Shown here piece by piece: positions 44,360 to 53,542 of a DNA stretch of 64,000 bases. The notes under the pieces are model-generated. The model worked only from the letters and a program-made list of their open reading frames with translations. It ran no database searches and was not told where the DNA came from. The position numbers and the translations under genes are program-made. Numbering within the stretch: the first letter of the stretch is position 1; every line of letters begins with the position of its first letter. The stretch comes from Sphingobacteriales bacterium (GTDB lineage Bacteria > Bacteroidota > Bacteroidia > Chitinophagales > CAIOSU01), in NCBI GenBank assembly GCA_027486795.1, contig JAIXOI010000023.1, positions 186,001 through 250,000 on the forward strand, written 5' to 3'.

Positions 44360-45450
44360 ACCAGTTTTTGGTTAACGGCTTTTTGGTAATACCCTTCAAT
44401 CTGTTGCTGTGTAACGGTTAGCATTCCGTCGCCAGCTAAATACGCACGATACCAATCGGCCGTAAGGTCTATAGTCTCATTAAACGACAATACGGGTGCC
44501 CATTGCAATTGAGCATGCGCCTTATCCCAAGTCAGTTTCAAAAGGCCCGCTTCACGGTGGTCTCTGTTTTCGCTTTGGGTAACTACTTCCGAGAGCGGTT
44601 TGTCAGTCATGCGCTTGTTGAGCGTTTCCAGCAGGGTTGCCACGGTTATACTATTGGCATACCCAGGCCCAAAATTAAATGCCTCTCCATGTATATGGTT
44701 ACCCGTTTGTAGTACCTGTCCTAAACGTAGATAAGCACTTACTGGCTCAAGTACAAACTGCCAAGGTCTTGTAGCTTCTGGGTGGCGAAGCTCCATTTTA
44801 GTTTTAGCCTCAATAGCCCTAATAAAATCGGGAACAATACGATGGTCGGACCAATCGCCACCACCTATTACATTACCTGAACGAGCCGTAACCACTTTAA
44901 TATCATCATTGTTGCCGAAAAATGAAGCCACATAAGCATGGGTAATGTGCTCGGCACTTGCCTTGCTGGCACTATATATATCCCGACCGCCTAGGGCATC
45001 GGTTTCGCGGTAGCCCCAAGGCCATTCTTTATTATCATAGCATTTATCGCTGGTTACCACTACCACGCTGCATGGCTTGGCTATTTGGCGCACCGCCTCC
45101 AATACGTTGGCAGTGCCCATGGCATTTACGGCAAGGGTGCCTAGCGGGTCGGTAAACCCATGGCGCACCACCGAGCGCGCGGCCATGTGAAACACAATAT
45201 CGGGAGCTTCGGCGCGCACTGCCTTTAGAACGGCATCGGCGTTACGCACATCAACCCAATATTGCTTTATTGTCCTTTCAAGTTTTAACAGCTCATACAT
45301 TGCCGGACTAGTAGGTAGGGCATCGGCCAAGCCTACAACTTCGGCACCTAGCTGTTGCAGCCACAAGCATAACCAGCTTCCTTTGAAGCCTGTGTTACCA
45401 GTAACTAGTACCTTGGCACCTTTATATTTTCCAGCGAACATTACTTCCAT
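44347..45450 (-). CDS. rfbG: CDP-glucose 4,6-dehydratase
   Basis: Converts CDP-glucose to CDP-4-keto-6-deoxyglucose, the branch point for CDP-linked deoxysugars. About 367 residues. The NAD motif is VTGNTGFKGSWLCLWLQ, the active site YSASKASAEHI, with the RfbG words YDNKEWPWGYRE and RSGNVIGGGDWS. Starts at 45450 and 45441 are both possible; the latter begins MFAGKYKGAKVLVTG and overlaps the rfbF stop as TAATG. Directly follows rfbF. Confidence 0.95.
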   Translation of the reverse strand: MEVMFAGKYKGAKVLVTGNTGFKGSWLCLWLQQLGAEVVGLADALPTSPAMYELLKLERTIKQYWVDVRNADAVLKAVRAEAPDIVFHMAARSVVRHGFTDPLGTLAVNAMGTANVLEAVRQIAKPCSVVVVTSDKCYDNKEWPWGYRETDALGGRDIYSASKASAEHITHAYVASFFGNNDDIKVVTARSGNVIGGGDWSDHRIVPDFIRAIEAKTKMELRHPEATRPWQFVLEPVSAYLRLGQVLQTGNHIHGEAFNFGPGYANSITVATLLETLNKRMTDKPLSEVVTQSENRDHREAGLLKLTWDKAHAQLQWAPVLSFNETIDLTADWYRAYLAGDGMLTVTQQQIEGYYQKAVNQKLVWAS

Positions 45451-46217
45451 ACTTTCCAAAAGGCCCCCTGGTTGTTCCAAATATCGTTTAGCTGAATATT
45501 ATCGCGTTGTGTATCCATACATTTCCAACTGCCATAATGTTTCCGAGCGTGCATTTTGCCTTCATGGGCAAGGTTTCGCATTGGCTGCTGTTCAAAAACA
45601 ACCTCTGGACCATCGCCAATATAATCAAACACTTCGGGCTCGCACACAAAAAAACCCCCGTTTATCCAACTTCCATTGTCTGCTGGCTTTTCCGTAAACG
45701 ACGATACATTGCCATCTTCGTCCATGGTAAGCACCCCAAAGCGGCTTTCGGGCTGCACTGCCGTAACAGTAAGCACCTTGCCACTTTGCTTGTGGCTAGT
45801 TAACAAGGCTGCTAGATCAACATCGGCCAATCCATCTCCGTAAGTAAGCATAAAGGTTTGGTTGCCTACATGGTCCTTGGCCATTTTAATACGAGCGCCA
45901 GTCATGGTTTCAAGGCCTGTTTCTAGCAGTGTCACTTTCCAAGGTTCAGTGTTGTTTTTAAAAGTGCTGAGTTCGTTGCTGCCTAAATCGATAGAAACAT
46001 CGTTTTGGTGCAACGAATAGTTGGCAAAGTACTCCTTTATTTGGTAGCCTTTGTAGCCAAGCAAAATCACAAACTCATTTAAGCCAAACGTGGAATAGTA
46101 CTTCATGATATGCCATAAAATAGGCTTATCACCAATTTGCACCATCGGCTTCGGCATTACGCCCGTTTCTTCCAATAGCCGTGTGCCTTTGCCACCTGCC
46201 AGTATCAATACCTTCAT
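45441..46217 (-). CDS. rfbF: Glucose-1-phosphate cytidylyltransferase
   Basis: Makes CDP-glucose from CTP and glucose-1-phosphate. A 258-residue nucleotidyltransferase: LAGGKGTRLLEETGVMPKPM at the N-terminus (activation loop and Lys), GDKPILWHIMKYYS, and the ending CMDTQRDNIQLNDIWN typical of RfbF. Next gene rfbG overlaps by about 10 bases. No rfbH (3-dehydratase for 3,6-dideoxyhexoses) is in the window. Confidence 0.96.
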   Translation of the reverse strand: MKVLILAGGKGTRLLEETGVMPKPMVQIGDKPILWHIMKYYSTFGLNEFVILLGYKGYQIKEYFANYSLHQNDVSIDLGSNELSTFKNNTEPWKVTLLETGLETMTGARIKMAKDHVGNQTFMLTYGDGLADVDLAALLTSHKQSGKVLTVTAVQPESRFGVLTMDEDGNVSSFTEKPADNGSWINGGFFVCEPEVFDYIGDGPEVVFEQQPMRNLAHEGKMHARKHYGSWKCMDTQRDNIQLNDIWNNQGAFWKVWK

Positions 46218-46271
46218 ATCAACATCTTGATGATGTGTAGTGCTAATATAGCTAAAATATACTGCAACTGC

Positions 46272-46916
46272 CTACCGAAAGCGTTCGCGGGCTATGCGCC
46301 AAAGTATGGAAAAGCCATCGCTGTATTTTACCTTGCTTTGTCCTTTGCGGTCGGCATATTGTATGGGTATCTCCAAATATTTAATGCGGTGTTTTAAAGT
46401 TATGCAGCTTATTTGGGTTTCTACATCAAAATTATTGGCATCAATCAAGGGCAAAAAAGTTTTTACATCGAGGGCGCGCATACCTGAGTTGATATCTTTC
46501 AATTTGCCCCAAAATAGGGTATTAATCAAAAAATTAAACCCATGGTTGCCCAGTCCATTGATAAAAGCGACCTGTTTTTGGTTGCGCGCACCTACCACCA
46601 TTTTGTACTCACCCATGTGCGAGAGCAGCTTGGGTATATCGTGCACAGGATAAGTTTCGTCGCAATCAATAAACAACACCGAATCATAACCCTCATCATT
46701 ACTATATCGTAAAGTTTTTTGAACGCCAGAGCCTTTTCCGGGAGCATCGCGATACAAAACTGTTATGCCCTTCGCCTTTGCAATTTCTACAGTGCCATCG
46801 GTAGAACCAGCATCACAAATAACCAAATCCAGACCTAGTGCCTTTATCTGGTCAATCATAAGGGCAATACTTTGCTTCTCATTTAAAGTAGGTAGGCAAA
46901 CTAGAGCCTTGCTCAT
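46272..46916 (-). CDS. Family 2 glycosyltransferase (DPM1-like, soluble)
   Basis: A 214-residue GT-A protein without membrane segment. LVCLPTLNEKQSI, LVICDAGSTDGT and LFIDCDETYPVHDI give the nucleotide and metal (DxD) sites. Similar to dolichol/polyprenyl-phosphate mannosyl or glucosyl transferases. It overlaps the upstream GT-C-like gene by 4 bases, suggesting that it makes the lipid-linked sugar donor for that protein. Confidence 0.9.
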   Translation of the reverse strand: MSKALVCLPTLNEKQSIALMIDQIKALGLDLVICDAGSTDGTVEIAKAKGITVLYRDAPGKGSGVQKTLRYSNDEGYDSVLFIDCDETYPVHDIPKLLSHMGEYKMVVGARNQKQVAFINGLGNHGFNFLINTLFWGKLKDINSGMRALDVKTFLPLIDANNFDVETQISCITLKHRIKYLEIPIQYADRKGQSKVKYSDGFSILWRIARERFR

Positions 46917-48601
46917 GGTAGCGGTTTTATGCGGTAGATGATAGTATTGTGCGTTTCAAGCTCCATTTGCAAACCACTGTGATTTCTTAAATACGCTTCT
47001 ATTCGCTTATCGTCTTCAAGCAAAGTTAAGTTTTTATGAAAAACTACTACACTTGTACCAAACTGTTGCACCAGCAAACTTAAGGTATTGTCATCAACCA
47101 ACCGGCAAAGCATATCGTCCAACACCAAGCGCGTTTCAGGAAGAAATCCGTTACATCCATTTACCAAATTCAGGTTGTGCTTAGTTTGCCAAAACATGTA
47201 AATATACTCCCTAGAGAATTCATTCAACCCTTTTGGCCAATCGCCACGAGTATACACTGCCGATGGCAGCTCAAGCACCACAGCATCGGTTTCGGCTGTC
47301 AATACATCCAAATAACCTTTATCAGGGTATATGTAGGCCGCAGCATTGTATTTATGCGCTTTGAACGGCACATTCTCAAGCACATAAACACCAATAATTA
47401 GCACCAACAGCAAAATACCCCTCGGCCTGTCTAATAGTCTATCAATAGCAGGCAAGGTTAAACCTATTAGCCCCACGAGCACCAAATACCATAAGCGCAC
47501 AGGATTGCGAATTGACCCATCGAGCCCAGCATACTTATACAATATTTCCATGGGCATTGGTATGCGCACACCAGCAATGTGAATGCAGGGCCCAACGGCC
47601 ATTATAAAACCAATAACCGACAACATCAACCAAATTCTGCTGCGCGCTGGAGCGATAGAATAACCCGCCACGGCCAACACAAAAAACAAAATACCCGGAA
47701 ACACGGCGTGTTGGGCGTAAAAAAACGGATGGTCTTGCAATCCATCTTTCAACGTCGGATAAATTAAATTACCCTCTAGCGGCCGCACCAAGTCGGGCAA
47801 ATCCAAACTTAGCTTGTCAATCATATTAAAGCTATCCACTGGGTTCCAGGCTGTTGATATGCCCCCAGCAGCCCACAGAAACCCAAACAAATAAGGCGCA
47901 ACCAGTAAAGTGGCCAAAACAATTGCACTTGCCAGTTTCTTTATTAACCCTTCAACAGCCAAAGCTTTGCTATAGTAGTATACCCAAAGAAATAGCAGTA
48001 ATAACGCTTGAAACACGAAAATATAAGCCGAAAAATATAACGTGCTGGCCCCTAACAACACCGCAAACAGAAGAAATTTCCATTGACCACCATTTAAAAA
48101 CTTGTTGGAATAGTGTAAACAAAAGAACATGGTACCCAAGTAGAAGGCATTAGGGCTATCCATGTTACCGAAACTAAACACCGATGCGCCTAGCGCCAGC
48201 CCTGCCCAAAAGGCCGTTATGTTTTTCCGAGCCCAATTGCGAAAAAACAAATAAGCCCCAAAAGCATTGGTAGCATATACTACTACCAGCATACTGCACC
48301 AAGCCCAAAGCTCGTTCATGCCTAGCCAACAAAAAGGACGATACAATATTGCGCCAAAAAAACAGGGGTCACCGTACATAAAACCTGGCCCACTAGGGTA
48401 GAGCGCTTCACCCATCCGTAAATCTACAAAAAGCGACAAAACATACGACTCGTATAATTTAAATGCCCCTACATAAAACCAACTATCGGTATTGCCTGTT
48501 AAAGATTCATTGAGCGGGTACTGTAGAAATACAACAGCGAAAAATATTAGGTATAGCCCTAAGAAAAGTATGGATTTTTGGAAGTGAGTTTGTATATTCA
48601 T
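46913..48601 (-). CDS. Polytopic membrane protein, probable GT-C glycosyltransferase (pair A, copy 1)
   Basis: A 562-residue protein with about 11-12 membrane segments and a large C-terminal soluble part. It begins with one segment, then NTDSWFYVGAF and ALYPSGPGFMYGDP in the first loop. Acidic residues there fit the GT-C fold, which uses polyprenyl-phosphate sugars outside the inner membrane. FSREYIYMFWQTKHN and CNGFLPETRLV near the end are shared with the 54320 protein of exactly the same length. First gene of the leftward operon, 22 bases from the divergent sulfotransferase-like gene. Confidence 0.85.
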   Translation of the reverse strand: MNIQTHFQKSILFLGLYLIFFAVVFLQYPLNESLTGNTDSWFYVGAFKLYESYVLSLFVDLRMGEALYPSGPGFMYGDPCFFGAILYRPFCWLGMNELWAWCSMLVVVYATNAFGAYLFFRNWARKNITAFWAGLALGASVFSFGNMDSPNAFYLGTMFFCLHYSNKFLNGGQWKFLLFAVLLGASTLYFSAYIFVFQALLLLFLWVYYYSKALAVEGLIKKLASAIVLATLLVAPYLFGFLWAAGGISTAWNPVDSFNMIDKLSLDLPDLVRPLEGNLIYPTLKDGLQDHPFFYAQHAVFPGILFFVLAVAGYSIAPARSRIWLMLSVIGFIMAVGPCIHIAGVRIPMPMEILYKYAGLDGSIRNPVRLWYLVLVGLIGLTLPAIDRLLDRPRGILLLVLIIGVYVLENVPFKAHKYNAAAYIYPDKGYLDVLTAETDAVVLELPSAVYTRGDWPKGLNEFSREYIYMFWQTKHNLNLVNGCNGFLPETRLVLDDMLCRLVDDNTLSLLVQQFGTSVVVFHKNLTLLEDDKRIEAYLRNHSGLQMELETHNTIIYRIKPLP

Positions 48602-48623
48602 TTGGAATTGCTAAAATACCCAA

Positions 48624-50327
48624 ATGCCACACAAATTGAAGCAATTATTTATCATCATATTGCACGTGGCGATATTTAGCCACAGTGCACTGCTTGCGCA
48701 AACCATCCGCAACTTTACCTTACCAGTTGGTCCGGACTATACCTTTACCGAGCATAAAAGGCCCGCGGCTGGCTATACTTTTATTGGCTCTTACCGATTT
48801 TCGTTGGCGGCCAACTTCCCTTCAACTATTTTGATAATTGATGAGGATGGAGCCCCAGCTTTTGTTAAGGAACGCACACTAGGCCAAGGTTTACTTGCCG
48901 ACTTTAGAGTTTATGACAATGGATTGATGTCGTATTACAGATACGACGAACCTACAGACAAAGGTAAGTACATGGTAATGGATTCGACCTTTACGATTAT
49001 CGACTCAGTAGAATGTGCCAACGGTCTTAAAACTGATGGGCACGACATGCTTATACTCGAAAATGGTAACTACTTGATCCTTTGCCTTGAGGAAAAAATA
49101 ATGGACCTGCGCTCCCTCACCACCGACGATGGCTTTCCGGGTTTGGCCAATGGTAATGTTGTTGCGCCTGTTATTCAAGAGCTTGATGCGAATAGAAATG
49201 TACTGTTCGGTTGGCACGGATTGGAATATTACACTTTTGCCGATGTAAATGCTTATTTTTTTTTGGACCCTGACTTTCTCGATTTTGGCCATCCAAATGC
49301 CTTAACAATGGACTTGGATGGTAACATACTTATGTCGCTGCGGTTTTTTAACGAAATTACCAAAATAAACCGTGCCGACTCGAGCATTGTATGGCGCTTG
49401 GGAGGCAAAAGCAATGATTTTACTTTTGTAAACGATTCTCAACCATTTACCACCCAACACCATTGTACAATATTGCCCAATGGCAATTTGACCTTATACG
49501 ACAATAGTGAATTGGGCACTACACCCAGGCCAAGAGGGGTTGAATATGAACTAAATATTGCAAACATGACCGCCACCAATGTTTGGGAGTACGCTTATGA
49601 TACCAGCAGGTTTAGCTACTCGTTAGGTAGTATGGATAGAATTGGAACTAATGGCAATAGCATCATCAATTGGGGGGCAGGATATAACCCAGGTTTCGAG
49701 AATGACATTGTTGAAGTAACCTATGATGGCGACCTAGTTTCGGAATTTGATTGGCCTCAAGACTATTTTGCATACAAGGCCTACAAACGCACCCCTATTT
49801 GGAGTTTGGAAGCGTTGAGGCCAACAATTACCTGTGATACCTCTCAAGGTGTAACAACGCTTACCGCAACAGCTGGGTATGGTAACTACTTGTGGAATAC
49901 TGGAGACACCACACAAACCATAACCATAAACCAATTGGGCAACTATTATGTAATGGTAAGCAACTTTGACGAGAAAGGGTATTTTGGCTCTCGGATGAAA
50001 ACGATTGTAGACTTATCGAACCCGTGTTTTGTGCCCGACTCCACTAACGATACTACTTCCGTTTTTAGCCCGTTTGAGCCATCGGTTCAATTTAAATGCT
50101 ATCCAAACCCCGCCCAAAAAAATCTTACATTAGCAAATTATGGTCATTCAGGCCAAGAGCATTTAGCGCTGTATAACGCTTTAGGGGCTGTTGTTTTTAG
50201 CCAACCATTAACTGTTGAGGGTGACCCAATAAATGTTGCCGAACTGCCGAATGGCAGCTACATAGGTGTAGTTACTAGCTCAGAAGGCAAGCTGGTTAAG
50301 CGATTTAAATTTTTGGTATTGCACTAA
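48624..50327 (+). CDS. Arylsulfotransferase-like protein in the glycan locus, T9SS type A domain
   Basis: A 567-residue secreted protein with a signal peptide (1-25), an ASST-like propeller (40-400), an Ig-like segment (410-460) and a T9SS type A domain (FKCYPNPAQKNLTL, ELPNGSYIGVV). Candidate active-site residues: His140 (GHD), His223 (GHPNA), Arg240 and His279/280 (QHH). The N-terminal region lacks the fibronectin-like part of the 33882 protein. Placed inside a glycan locus, it may sulfate a surface glycan, but ASST usually acts on phenols. Its stop overlaps the convergent SGNH gene by 4 bases. Confidence 0.83.
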   Translation: MPHKLKQLFIIILHVAIFSHSALLAQTIRNFTLPVGPDYTFTEHKRPAAGYTFIGSYRFSLAANFPSTILIIDEDGAPAFVKERTLGQGLLADFRVYDNGLMSYYRYDEPTDKGKYMVMDSTFTIIDSVECANGLKTDGHDMLILENGNYLILCLEEKIMDLRSLTTDDGFPGLANGNVVAPVIQELDANRNVLFGWHGLEYYTFADVNAYFFLDPDFLDFGHPNALTMDLDGNILMSLRFFNEITKINRADSSIVWRLGGKSNDFTFVNDSQPFTTQHHCTILPNGNLTLYDNSELGTTPRPRGVEYELNIANMTATNVWEYAYDTSRFSYSLGSMDRIGTNGNSIINWGAGYNPGFENDIVEVTYDGDLVSEFDWPQDYFAYKAYKRTPIWSLEALRPTITCDTSQGVTTLTATAGYGNYLWNTGDTTQTITINQLGNYYVMVSNFDEKGYFGSRMKTIVDLSNPCFVPDSTNDTTSVFSPFEPSVQFKCYPNPAQKNLTLANYGHSGQEHLALYNALGAVVFSQPLTVEGDPINVAELPNGSYIGVVTSSEGKLVKRFKFLVLH

Positions 50328-51436
50328 TGGCAAGCCGAAAGCTGCGTACTTAGCGCTTGTTGCATGGCTTGCTTTATCAGTTGATTTGCATGGGCATTGA
50401 AATGATAATCAACTAGCACTGGTGGGTTGCCGTGCCAAAAACAATATGCACGCTCGTATGCACTTTTATCGGTAATGCTTGGTTGCGCCCAAAGCACTTC
50501 ATCGGCATCTACCAACAATACATTTTCGTTCAATACTTGTGAGAAAAGTTGTCCAAATCGTCCAATTTGGTCTTTTTCAAACCCCATCACCAAGAGCACC
50601 AATTTACGGTCTTGGCTAAGCGAGATGATTTCCTCTACTGCCAAAGCGGTGGCCTTTTCAGCATTGTTTAAAGGGATTGCATTATCGCTTGCAAAAGAAA
50701 AGTTGAGTTTCAATTCTTCCCAATATTGTTTCTGGAACACCAAGCGTGTAAAATGCCAAACAAACACAAACTTATCAAAAAATGATATCGGGCTTTGCCT
50801 ATACTTATCGAGTAAGCGATTTTGAGTAAGCTCAAAAATTGGGGTGGTATACAAAGGAGGAGTAATTGCACCGCTTTGATCGTAGTAAGGTGAGGGCACT
50901 TTGAAAAACAAGGCCGGCATATAAGGCGTTACAGCTCGTTCGGCTAACCATGGCGACACTTGGAAAACCACAGCACTAGGCTGTACCTGCTTAATATAAG
51001 TGCGCGCCTTTAAAATCATTTGAGCATAACCATAACCGCTCACAGCAGCATTCTGAACTGGCTGACATAGGGCATCACCGATTAAATACGGATACGCTTG
51101 GCTATAATCCAACTCCTCGCAAAGTGTAAATGAATCGCCTAAAAACAGCAGTCCCCCCTCGGCAGGCGCAATGCCCGTTCTTATCCTAAAACCCCTACTA
51201 TCTGTTTTTATTTCCACTGAGTCGCCATGGCCCCAAATATAATGCCCTTGGGTATTGGGTATGATGGTATGGCCCAAGCTTTCATCAGCGGCATATAAAC
51301 TAGAAGTATAGCTATTGGCTTCCTTTGTAAAATGGTAAATGGGCATAGAAACGTGCCATAAGTAAGCAAACCAAACACCGTAAAGCAGTATGCCCGTTAA
51401 AGCTATTAAAACAAGAAGGAAAGCATTTCTTTTCAT
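50324..51436 (-). CDS. Membrane-anchored SGNH/GDSL hydrolase-like protein
   Basis: A 370-residue protein with one N-terminal membrane segment (MKRNAFLLVLIALTGILLYG). GGLLFLGDSFTLCEEL is the SGNH block I (catalytic Ser); DYHFNAHANQLI near the end supplies the Asp/His. These proteins esterify or deacetylate glycans in the periplasm, for example O-acetylation partners. The ATG at 51436 overlaps the stop of the preceding gene (TAATG); a TTG 27 bases upstream is less likely. Confidence 0.85.
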   Translation of the reverse strand: MKRNAFLLVLIALTGILLYGVWFAYLWHVSMPIYHFTKEANSYTSSLYAADESLGHTIIPNTQGHYIWGHGDSVEIKTDSRGFRIRTGIAPAEGGLLFLGDSFTLCEELDYSQAYPYLIGDALCQPVQNAAVSGYGYAQMILKARTYIKQVQPSAVVFQVSPWLAERAVTPYMPALFFKVPSPYYDQSGAITPPLYTTPIFELTQNRLLDKYRQSPISFFDKFVFVWHFTRLVFQKQYWEELKLNFSFASDNAIPLNNAEKATALAVEEIISLSQDRKLVLLVMGFEKDQIGRFGQLFSQVLNENVLLVDADEVLWAQPSITDKSAYERAYCFWHGNPPVLVDYHFNAHANQLIKQAMQQALSTQLSACH

Positions 51437-52812
51437 TACAGAGGGCTTTGGTTTTTGAGCCAAGAAGAAAAACGCTCCCCAAATAAAATGGCCCCTTTTT
51501 GATTCCAGTGCAAATCGTATTGATAATAGTATTTTTCAGCGTCCTCTTTAGGCATGGCATTGAAGCAGCTAAACCCATTAAAATATGAGATATTGAACGA
51601 TTGGGCAAGCACTTGCATTTCAGCATGAGTGTGGTTAGCCCATGCTGTATCTTTTACACCCGATACATCTGGTATGCCTACTAGTATTACTTCTTTACCG
51701 GTTTGCTGGCAATGCACAACAATTTGTTCAAGCAGGTTTATGTATGAGTACTTTTGTTTTAAATCAGCCAAACTCGTCACTTTCTTATTCTCCGGAAACC
51801 GTTCGGCAACTTTTAGCTTATAGGCTTTAAAATCATCTTCCAGCTTAAAATAAGTCCCCAATTGCTTAAAGATAATAATGGAGGTATGCAAAAAATACAA
51901 ATCAAGCGGTTGAAGTGATAGTTTTCTTTTACAATTAGGTTGATAAGTGCAGATAACCTCATCCAATTTATTTTCAGCTATCAAGGAGTATCCCTTGGTC
52001 ATTTGCGGTAACTGGCGGTAAAAATAATCTGGTGGTGGCATGGTATCATACTGACCTATTAAGGTAGCCCCGTTGGCAGAATGCATAATCATAAGCTTCC
52101 TATCCAAGTCTGATATACCAAATCGCTCATTGCTGGTAGCAATTATAAGCCCATCAAATTCGTACTTCAATATTTCATTGAAATAGATTCGGAACCAATT
52201 GTTTATGCCGATTCCTTCCAAAGCAAAATTATATAGCTCAACAGAATCCAACATACCCATGGCCAAATCGGGCCAGGCGTTTGCAACATTAAACCCTGCT
52301 GAAAAAGAGTCGCCTAATACAGCATATCTTTTTACTCCTGCTCTTTTCTGAGGAATATAATCAGTACTGCTAAACCAACCTTGATTATTGATATGCGATA
52401 TGTGATCATACTCTAGCACTCCGTTGCTGCACTTTACGTTTCTAAAACTACCCGGAATGCCTCTATAGCCAATAACACTATCGAACTGTGCCCAAGGTTG
52501 GGTGTTGGCTTCAAACCTATTATCTAGAAACTGGGCATCGGTGCGCACCACGTTTAATGTAAAAAGCACGTAAACCAATACTTCAGCAAAAAGATAAAAC
52601 ATGTGCAGCATTACAACATAAAAATATCGCTTTCGTGCCGTTGCACTATCCGACCTAAAAAGCCATACTTGGGCTATGGCCGAAACCAGCGCAAAACTCA
52701 TAATCAGCCTAGATAAAATAGAAACCGGCATTAAAAAAAACACGTACGCCCATATCAAAACCGAGAAGGCAAGGTTGATGACAAACACCCACTGATTGAT
52801 TCTATTGGTCAA
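51436..52812 (-). CDS. Membrane-anchored SGNH/GDSL hydrolase-like protein, longer paralog
   Basis: A 458-residue protein with three or four N-terminal membrane segments (about 10-30, 35-52, 65-90), then a periplasmic SGNH domain: RYAVLGDSFSAGFN (Ser), ALEGIGINN and YQYDLHWNQKGAILF (Asp-x-x-His). Possible O-acetyl transfer or deacetylation of glycans, as for AlgJ/AlgX-type proteins. It precedes the shorter SGNH gene with a 1-base overlap, so the two probably act together. Confidence 0.83.
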   Translation of the reverse strand: MTNRINQWVFVINLAFSVLIWAYVFFLMPVSILSRLIMSFALVSAIAQVWLFRSDSATARKRYFYVVMLHMFYLFAEVLVYVLFTLNVVRTDAQFLDNRFEANTQPWAQFDSVIGYRGIPGSFRNVKCSNGVLEYDHISHINNQGWFSSTDYIPQKRAGVKRYAVLGDSFSAGFNVANAWPDLAMGMLDSVELYNFALEGIGINNWFRIYFNEILKYEFDGLIIATSNERFGISDLDRKLMIMHSANGATLIGQYDTMPPPDYFYRQLPQMTKGYSLIAENKLDEVICTYQPNCKRKLSLQPLDLYFLHTSIIIFKQLGTYFKLEDDFKAYKLKVAERFPENKKVTSLADLKQKYSYINLLEQIVVHCQQTGKEVILVGIPDVSGVKDTAWANHTHAEMQVLAQSFNISYFNGFSCFNAMPKEDAEKYYYQYDLHWNQKGAILFGERFSSWLKNQSPL

Positions 52813-52813
52813 C

Positions 52814-53542
52814 TTATTTCTTTTTAAAAAAACGGTAATAAAATAAGTTGTAGATAAACTCTATAACCGTGTCGTAACCTACCAATGTTTTTCTGCGTTC
52901 GTTTTCGTAAAATATGGTAGAGAGCTCGCCTATGCTAAGTTTATTGTTCAAGGCCTCAATCATTATCTCCGCATCGGTAAACCAGTCGCTCGAAACGAGG
53001 TTAAATTTTTCATAACACGCACGTGTCATTACTTTGGGCTTTGAGTTGATATCATGCAATGGGTAACCCGGCATGTACAGCACTTTAAAAAGCAAATTGT
53101 AAACTGATGATAAGGCAGTTCGGTAATAACCATCGTGGCGCTGAGCACGGTATGTTTTCACCAAATCGTAATTTCCAGCTTGCAGCATACGGTATACTTT
53201 CACCACATCGCTAATAGGCATTTGCCCATCGCCATCAATCACCGCTATGTGCTTGCCCTTAGCACTTTCAAGTCCAGAACGCATATCCCAACCCATACGA
53301 CCCTTCTTTTCTTTCGACACCACCCTAAACCTTGGCTTGTTTTCAGCCATTTGCGTTACTATGGTTGGGGTATTGTCAGCGCTTCCCGAGTCGTAATTGG
53401 CCACCAAAATCAGTTCATAATCAATTTGGTCGTCTTCTAGCTCTTTTTCAAGCTGAGCCACAAAATCTTTAATATAGTAACCTGCCCGGTAGCAAAGCAC
53501 TACTACCGACAATTCGGGCACAGATATAATTGAGTGGGGCAT
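52814..53542 (-). CDS. Family 2 glycosyltransferase (DPM1-like)
   Basis: A 242-residue GT-A enzyme without membrane segment. LSVVVLCYRAGYYIKDF, the nucleotide site, IAVIDGDGQMPISDV (DxD) and LHDINSKPKVMTR match polyprenyl-phosphate sugar transferases. The ATG at 53542 overlaps the upstream SDR stop as TGATG; a TTG one codon earlier is dismissed. Sits between the SDR and SGNH genes of the second leftward glycan operon. Confidence 0.9.
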   Translation of the reverse strand: MPHSIISVPELSVVVLCYRAGYYIKDFVAQLEKELEDDQIDYELILVANYDSGSADNTPTIVTQMAENKPRFRVVSKEKKGRMGWDMRSGLESAKGKHIAVIDGDGQMPISDVVKVYRMLQAGNYDLVKTYRAQRHDGYYRTALSSVYNLLFKVLYMPGYPLHDINSKPKVMTRACYEKFNLVSSDWFTDAEIMIEALNNKLSIGELSTIFYENERRKTLVGYDTVIEFIYNLFYYRFFKKK

